NCBI GenBank assembly: GCA_030490835.1
Contig: CM059975.1
Location: 57,341,174 to 57,405,173, forward strand
Source: Annona cherimola
Taxonomy: Eukaryota; Streptophyta; Magnoliopsida; Magnoliales; Annonaceae
Reading direction: 5' to 3'
DNA length: 64,000 nucleotides
Within the stretch, counting starts at the first letter, position 1. Each line of letters starts with the position of its first letter. Below the pieces are notes generated by a model. The model was given only the letters and a program-made list of their open reading frames with translations. It searched no databases and had not been told where the DNA came from. This document shows, in pieces, positions 57,718-64,000 of the stretch. The translations under genes and the position numbers were made by a program.

Positions 57718-59702
57718 TGAAATTTAGCATGATTTATGAAGTGTAGAAGGAAGGTTAGTTAGGGTTACTCTTAAGACTCGAAATTCACGTTTAACTGTTG
57801 AAAATGATATATGAAGTGATTCAAATAAATTATGGATAAATTGTAGGGTAAAATGTCCTAAATATAAGGCACTTTGGACATGAAAAGGGACCATGCATGG
57901 ACTGCCCAAAATTGGAATTTTGAGGGTTTATTGGTGGACGTCCAAAGTGGTGTAAATGGGTACCCTGCATACATAAAACGTTGCTGTTTGCAAGCAACTT
58001 ATATATGAAATTTTAATATGTGAAAATACCTTTAATTTAGCTTATGAAAAGTGGGATTAATTTCTGGAATCAAGTGGTTAAAAATCTATTTAGAATGCAA
58101 TATTAAAAGAGACGTTTAAAGGGTGGAAATCGGATATCAAAGTTGCTATTTTTGAAACTTTGAAATTAGTGGATTAAAAATTCATAGAAATGCACTAAAT
58201 AAGTGTTAATTAAGGTGTATGATCATTCTGTATTGGAATCCAAGTTGTTGATTTGAAAATTTTTAAGGAAAACATGAATTAGGTGTAAGAAATGGACATA
58301 TGTGAAATAAGGAAATTGATAAAATGATAACTAAGTTATGTGAAGGGCTAATATGCAAAAATGCATAAAAATAAGATGGAAAAATGTGTAATATATTGCT
58401 GATTTGATAATCTCAAAATTTGAGATTAATCTATGGGAATTAAATACGTGGTATAATGAAGGATTGATATACATAAGTATATGATGTATGTACACCCGAC
58501 TTGGAAGTTAAGCGGGTTATGATTATTTATGAAAATGGGTTGAAAAACTAAATAAATGCAAGCAAATGAAATTTATGTGAATATTATGTTATTCTTTCAT
58601 AGCAAAGGAAAAGAAAAAGTCAATCTAGAAAGCTCTCACGAACAAGGTAAGCAAGCCAATTTTCTAAATGAATTTTTATTTTTTAAATTTCTTTGAAATA
58701 ATTGTAAATTATGTTTTAACTACTTTTATTGATTTAGCAAATGTTATTTGAAATTTATTTATAAATTTTTAAGGATGGTCATTCCTTAGTTCAGTATGTA
58801 TTGAAAATTGATTTATATAACTGCTTTTTGATTGATGAAAATTTCTGTCCTATGATATTATTTGTGAAAAATCATACTAGCATGACATGGATAAATTCAT
58901 GTACACAATGCATAAGGTTCACCTTAAAGGAATAAGTGGACCGATTGTCTCCCTTTGGTGTAGCCGAGTCACTAAAATAGGCCAAGGGTCGGCGGCGCCT
59001 CCTTAGATGGGAGAAGATGAGGACGGATGGTCGCCTAGCTATCCTCCATCCTAAGGGATCAAATGCATTCATCACATTGTCATTATATATCCCCGAGGGG
59101 GTATAATGTTGCTTTCCATAATGATTATAAATAAAATATTTCTACTCCGTAGGTAGTTGCTTACTTGATAAGTGTCTCTACTAAATGGAGAGAAACGTTT
59201 TTGTTGAAAAAGGTTACTTTCGAAATGTTTTGCTTGAAAATTTTATAAATCTTGCTTATTGAGTGTACAACTTACGTTTTCGTTTTCCTAACCCATAGAC
59301 AGGTGAAAGAAGAGACTCGGCAAAGGAGTAAAGACAATATCATTAAAGTGAGGGAAAATATTAACAGTTTTATGATATAGAAAAACTCATGTTGAATGAA
59401 TGTAATTATGTTGATGTTTTGTGTTGACGATAATGTTTAATACATACAGTGAGATCTGATTTAGGAGAATGTTGAAATGTCTCTAGAACATCATGTTTTG
59501 CTATATGTTGAATGGTTGGAAATGACCCATTATGCATGAGCTGTAATTATGAGGAAATAAACTCCTATGAAAATATATTTAATTGGATAAATATCCATTA
59601 AAAACCCGCCGTGTGATAGGGCAACAATCCTGATCACGTTTACCAGTCAATAACGATCCCGAGGTAAGGCTCAGGATGTGACACTCGGGTTGGGGCGCCA
59701 CA
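57718..59702 (+). repeat. 5' LTR of element B', second part
   Basis: Resumes after ATATG and ends GGGGCGCCACA at 59702. It includes the intron-like interval 58647-59302 (AACAAG/GTAAGCAAGC to CCCATAGACAG/GT). The first 450 bases match LTR B at 9220-8553 (minus). No gene is evident. Confidence 0.92.
58647..59302 (+). other. Intron-like interval in the B' LTR
   Basis: 656 bases between a GTAAGCAAGC donor and a GACAG/GTGAAAG acceptor, with TGCTTATTGAG upstream of the acceptor. It holds few hairpins, one being ATCCCC/GGGGTAT around 59090. Confidence 0.45.
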
Positions 59703-59707
59703 GAGCT

Positions 59708-59719
59708 TGGAATCAGAGC
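59708..59719 (+). other. Primer binding site of element B'
   Basis: TGGAATCAGAGC, one base from the tRNA-iMet type site; five bases (GAGCT) after the LTR, as in element A. Confidence 0.88.
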
Positions 59720-59871
59720 ATGGACTGGTAAATAGGCGTGGAAAAGTCTAAGTTTGAGGATTGGATATGATATATATGAATTTATGAGGATTGTAAAGGT
59801 CATTATCATGTATGAATGATATATGATAATGTATTGCAAAATGATTTGCAAGGTGCTATTTAATTGAACAG

Positions 59872-60651
59872 ATGGCCGATAAGGGAAAATGAGTTATGAG
59901 TGCAGAAGAGTTAAAGAAGGAGATGGAATAAGAAAAGAAACGAAAAATCGATGGAAGTGTTAAAAAGTGGTTAGAGTCACAACAGGATGCAGATCCTTTT
60001 CCACCTATACCTCTAGGTTTCTCTCCTGGGAATCTTCCACTTCATCTGCAGGACAGGTACCAACAAAGGTCAATTATTGTGGAGTCTAGCAATAGGGCTC
60101 CTAGAGCTGAGGTTCTACCGGCCTATCGCTCTAGATTTTTAGGGTTTCCTCAAACTCCCACAGACTATATATCTCCTCAGGATCTACAGCGGTTTTGGGA
60201 AAATACTCCAGCACCTAAACCTCCTAATTTAAGACCTTGGTATAAATTTGAAGGTGGATATCTTCAATTCCGATATGGAAAGAGCTGGGAAAGTATTCGA
60301 CAGAGAGAGAAAGAAATGGTTTCTTTTATAGAAGAGGGTCTTGCCCGAGGGTTTATAGAGCAACCTGAACCTATTCCTCGTCCTGGTGAAGTTATGATTC
60401 ACGTAGATAAAAGCATGAGTAATTTGTTTTCACTTGGAGCACCATTATGATATCTTGAACCAATGGTAAATGAGGAAGAAGATGATAATGAAAGTGAAAG
60501 CAGTAGTGATAGTAGTAATGATAATAATGATGGTGGAGGAGAGAACAATCATGCCTGGTCAGATACTAGTAGTTTCACGGAGGAACCTAGCGAAATGTCA
60601 CCTAGGCATAGGCATCATCATTACTTCAAAAGGAGAGCAAGTAGACGATGA
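59872..60651 (+). pseudogene. ORF-X of element B' (259 codons, three in-frame stops)
   Basis: One frame from ATG at 59872 (MADKGK, then MSAEELKKEME) to 60651, broken by stops at 59890, 59929 and 60448. The N-terminal third is basic, the middle has FPPIPLGFSPGNLPLHLQD and FLGFPQTPTDYISPQDLQRF, the core is PWYKFEGGYLQFRYGKSWES, then QREKEMVSFIEEGLARGFIE and PRPGEVMIH. A run of acidic and serine residues and a basic end (RHRHHHYFKRRASRR) follow. It is homologous to 22419-23184. The aligned frame across stops shows it was once a protein. Function unknown; no domain recognised. Confidence 0.75.
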
Positions 60652-60754
60652 GTTTTCTTTGTTTTTATGAACTTCAATATGTATAATTATGAGACTAGGA
60701 GACTTTGCTATGACGTGATGTACATATACATATATATAAGTGTGATGTATGTAA

Positions 60755-61063
60755 TGTTGGTCCCGAGTTGATGGCTAAACCCAAGAGGGGAGGGGTGAAT
60801 TGGGTTCTTTAAAAAATTCTTTGGTAAATTAAAAATCTTAACCCCTTGAAAGATTAATCCCCTTTTGAAAGCAAATAGAGAGTAATTAAGATAAAGCAGT
60901 AAAAGGAAGCAGAAGACAAGATTTATAGTGGTTCGGGCAAACCTTCCCTACTCCACTCTTCCAAGCTCACACTCCGTTGTGACTTGGGTTCCACTATGTA
61001 TTCCTCGAATACACTTAGAGTCTCCGCTCCCTTCTAGATTCCAGCTCTAAGGGGCATACACAA
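60755..61063 (-). repeat. SIRE LTR fragment J, interrupted by element C'
   Basis: The plus strand begins TGTTGGTCCCGAG, like the C LTR at 6890, but has no primer site next to it, so it is the outer end of a 3' or solo LTR. It matches 6890-7250 in order and is cut at 61063 by C' in the opposite direction. CACAA at 61059-61063 is the presumed target site of C'. Confidence 0.88.
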
Positions 61064-62858
61064 TGTTGGAAACAATGTTCAAAACAAAATGAAATTTACC
61101 AAAGAATGAGTTTTGATGATTAACAAAGACTAATTTGAGTATATCAAGTATACTAATGAGTTTGCCAAATGTTTTAAGGAATTGAAATAGTCAAGTCGAT
61201 CCCCAAGTCGACTTGGACTTCGACTTAGGGTTAAGTCGATCCCAAAGTCGACTCCATTATCAACTTGAAACGGAACTTCAAAGGCAAAATCAAAACTAGA
61301 AGAATAGCAGGTGAAGTCGCAGGCTAAGTCGACTCCACTTGCGACTTGGGAAGCCAAGTCGCAAACGAAGTCGACCTCACTATCGACTTCAGTCGAGAAA
61401 AACTGTCCAGGCCTGATTTTGGGACACAAAGCTGCCCAAGTCGCAGGCCAAGTCGACTCCAGATGCGACTTGGGTGAAGTCGCAGACAAGGTCGACTCCA
61501 TCCTCGACTTGAGATGTTCAAACTTCAAAAATGCAGTTCCAAGTTCTTTCCAAGAATCCACTTGAACTTTATCAAGATCCAAATCAAGAAGCAAAGACTA
61601 TTCTCAAAGATAACTTAAGTTTCACTCAAGTTCAAAGTAAGAATACATGTTCAAGATCAAATCAAGTCTATCAAGTCTAAGGTAAATTTTCAAGCTTGCT
61701 TCCAAATGAAGATATATTCAAGATATGAAGATCAAACGACTCCAAAATAAGCAAGGTGCATGAATATATCATGCAAGGACTCAAGCTCTCCTAAGTTCTA
61801 CAAGGTTCAAGCAAATCCAAGATGGATCAAGGTCAAGCTCTTCATGAATCACAAGATCTACAAGTATGAGGAGCCACTTGACAATTAAAAGGACTAAAGG
61901 AAGAAAGCCAAGCAAGCTAGAAGCAAAATCAAATGAGGATCAAGGCATTATTGGCGAAGACCAAGTCAAGTCGCAACCCAAGTCGACTCCAGGATCGACT
62001 TGAGTTGAAGTCTGAGGCCAAGTCGACCCAAGTCTCAGACTTGGAAATCTGAAGAACCCAAGTCGCAGGCCAAGTCGACTCCATGTGCGACTTGGAAGCC
62101 AAGTCGCAGGCCAAGTCGACTTCATCTTAGACTTGGAGAATAACGTTCAAATTTTTGAATGTTGGAGCGCATTTAATGCGCGCCAACCACCTTCTAACGT
62201 TCGGATTCCCTCCACAATTATAAAAGGGAGTTATTGTGGACGAGGGAAGTAGCTGAGAATCATTAAGTGTGCATAACTACCATCTACAAGAGCTTTAAAG
62301 AGATCAAGCCAATCAAAGAGGAAGAACTTTGCTTCAAACTGCAAGAGCCCAACTACTGATCATTCAAAGCCAATTCAACAAGTTCTTCTCTGCGCCAAAC
62401 TGCTTCTACACAACTGTAAAGTGTAGTTTTCTTATTGTTTCTTTTGTATGTGTTGAACTTGATTTAGTTTGAGGAACTAAGATCAAGTGTAAGCAAAGTA
62501 GTGTGTGATTGGAGTGTAACTCATCACCTACTTGTGCTGTGATTTGTTGATGCCCCCTAGAGCTGGAATCTAGAAGAGAGCAGTGGCTCTAATTGTATTG
62601 AGAGAATACAATAGTGGAACCCAAGTCACAAGGAGTGCGAGCTTGGAAGAGTGGAGTAGGGAGGTTGCCCGAACCACTATAAAAATCTTGTGTGCTTGAT
62701 TTATACTTCTGCCATTTACATTACATTGCTTTCAATTTCATTTCTTCATTAAGGGGACTGGATTAATCCGGGGTTAAGTTTCTGTTTAAGATATAAAATT
62801 TTTAAATACCCAATTCACCCCTCCCCTCTTGGGTTTTGCCATCAACTCGGGACCAACA
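61064..62858 (+). repeat. 5' LTR of SIRE element C' (1795 bp)
   Basis: TGTTGGAAACAATG ... CGGGACCAACA. The palindrome array (AAGTCGCAGGCCAAGTCGAC-type units) spans about 61194-62130; TTATAAAAG lies at 62218-62226. Antisense ORFs in the array (61130-61594) are repeat-driven, not genes. Confidence 0.95.
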
Positions 62859-62860
62859 AG

Positions 62861-62872
62861 TGGTATCAGAGC
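62861..62872 (+). other. Primer binding site of element C'
   Basis: TGGTATCAGAGC, two bases after the LTR. Confidence 0.95.
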
Positions 62873-62906
62873 AGGTCTTTGAGTTTATCAAAGAGATCTT
62901 ATTAAT

Positions 62907-64000
62907 ATGGCATCCAAATCTACCTCCGTTCCCGCATTTGCTGAAGGTCAATCCTTTACAAGGCCACCGTTGTTTGATGGGAACAATTTTGGATATTGGA
63001 AGCTTCATATGAAGCAACTCATCATGGCTACCGACATGGATTCTTGGATTGCTATCCAAGATGGAGTAACCTTGCCTACCGATGAAAGAGCTTCCAAATG
63101 GACCGATGAGGAAGTAAAAATTGTTAAGAGCAATGCTAAAGCTATGAACTCACTATTTTGTGCTCTTACTGCTTCTGAATATGATAGGGTATCCTCTTTC
63201 TTGACCGCCAAAGAGATATGGGATACGCTAACCTCTATTTACGAATGAACTTCTCAAGTCCAAGGGACGAGAAGAAATATTTTGATTGGAGAACTAGAAA
63301 ATTTTAGAATGCTAGAAATAGAAAATATTTCTGAAATGTTTGCTAGATTCTCAAAAATTACTAATGCTTTAAAAGGTCTTGGAAAGGCTATATCTGAATC
63401 TGAGCAGGTTATGAAGATTTTGAGAGCTCTACCCGAATCATGGACTCCAAAGATCACTGCGATAGAAGAAGCCAAGGACCTTAACACACTAAAGCTTGAA
63501 AACTTAATTAGCTCACTCATGTCACATGAGCTAATCAAGAGAAGAAATGAAGATCAACACAGGGGCAAAAGAGCAATTGCCTTGAAAGCCGCACAAGACA
63601 CGGACGACACTTCTTCTTCTCAAAATGACAACGAGATTGCCCTACTCACAAAACGTTTCAGAAAATTTTTGAGGAAAGGCAAAAATTTCAGAAGTTTCAA
63701 GGAAAGAAATTCTAGAGAGAAAAAGAAAGAACCAACCAAATGTTACCGATGCGGCGGTTCGGGTCACATGCAAGCTCAATGTCCAACTCCCGAAGAAAGC
63801 AAGGCAAAAGAACAAAGAAAAGATCGAGGGGACAACAAAAGATTCCCAAGAAATAAAGGAAGAGGCACGTACGTGAATGACGAGGAATCCTCAACGAGTA
63901 GCTCTTCAACCGACGAAATAGAGGCGGAAGAATGTGCAAGAATTTGCTGCATGGCACAAATCGAGCAAGAAGAACAAACTACCTCAACAAAATACACAAG
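62907..64000 (+). pseudogene. gag: SIRE element C' gag, one stop, runs off the window
   Basis: Starts MASKSTSVPAFAEGQSFTRP at 62907, the same start as element C gag. In-frame TGA at 63246-63248, where C has GGA (YEGTSQVQ). The frame then continues to base 64000 with LENFRMLEIENISEMFARF, ALKGLGKAISESEQVMKIL, LISSLMSHELIKRRNEDQH, the knuckle CYRCGGSGHMQAQC and ECARICCMAQIEQEEQ. The coiled coil and pol lie beyond the window. The product would be particle protein; this copy needs read-through. Confidence 0.92.

Larger units (their letters stand above)
49747..60754 (+). mobile_element. Element B': long-LTR chromovirus-family element, 5' part
   Basis: 5' LTR 49747-51738 plus 57718-59702 (3977 bp without the nested solo LTR), primer site 59708-59719, ORF-X 59872-60651. 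The inner region is cut at 60755 by SIRE LTR fragment J. No gag is visible, so its assignment to the element A family rests on the shared LTR ends and ORF-X. The 5-bp flank on the left is GAAGT; the right end is outside the window. Confidence 0.85.
61064..64000 (+). mobile_element. Element C': SIRE-lineage Ty1-copia element, 5' part
   Basis: 5' LTR 61064-62858, primer site 62861-62872, gag from 62907 to the right edge. Opposite in direction to element C and closely similar to it. It lies inside SIRE LTR fragment J. Confidence 0.95.

Noticed and set aside
61130..61594. 154-residue minus-strand ORF
   Set aside because: Antisense reading of the C' LTR array and adjoining LTR sequence; no independent support.

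Overview
This window looks like intergenic heterochromatin from a large angiosperm genome. All 64 kb can be explained as LTR retrotransposons nested inside one another. I see no host gene, tRNA, rRNA or CRISPR array. Support for a plant source: SIRE-lineage Ty1-copia, Athila-lineage Ty3-gypsy and Tekay/Del-like chromovirus polyproteins, tRNA-iMet and Athila-type primer sites, and plant-style CT-rich leaders. I cannot name the species.

Layout. The oldest visible layer is element A (minus strand), a Tekay/Del-like chromovirus with an LTR of several kb. Its 3' LTR is at 11190-14198, its broken gag-pol at 14237-22018 and an unfamiliar ORF (here ORF-X) at 22419-23184. Its 5' LTR is split between 23411-23788 and 49482-49746. 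A's pol was hit by two solo Athila LTRs (H 16214-17700, G 19731-21245). A's 3' LTR was hit by a related long LTR, B (8553-11189), which was then hit by SIRE copia element C (1-8552, minus, running off the left edge). A's 5' LTR was hit by Athila element D (23789-49481, plus, target duplication CTCCT). D's 3' LTR was hit by Athila element E (32876-49434, minus, duplication CTTGC). E's RNase H was hit by the young Tekay/Del-like element F (37618-46267, plus, duplication TGATT). A's 5' LTR was also hit by B' (49747 onward, plus). B' carries in its LTR a 6-kb solo LTR of its own kind (I, 51739-57712, duplication ATATG). After its ORF-X, B' is interrupted by an inverted SIRE LTR fragment (J, 60755-61063) and then a second SIRE element, C' (61064 to the right edge, plus).

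Function. Only F is close to intact: a 1477-codon gag-pol reading frame, one in-frame stop before the chromodomain-like tail, and two LTRs differing at about six bases plus a 27-bp duplication. D keeps gag and protease but has no RT, RNase H or integrase. E keeps protease to integrase but has lost gag, its primer site and one LTR edge. A, C, C', B' and D's accessory ORF carry stops and frameshifts; the pol stops in A are mostly of the C-to-T kind expected from cytosine methylation.

Most unusual material. (1) Solo LTR I holds a 2-kb array of short, mostly perfect hairpins with compensated stem changes, lying wholly inside an intron-like interval of the LTR. (2) An intron-like module (GTAAG donor, CAG/GT acceptor) lies inside the LTRs of all the chromovirus-like families here. 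(3) Arrays of short palindromes sit just upstream of the TATA box in SIRE and Athila LTRs. The same motifs recur inside both element types between pol and a downstream accessory ORF, like second promoters. (4) ORF-X, an acidic/basic protein, lies between the primer site and gag of the long-LTR family.
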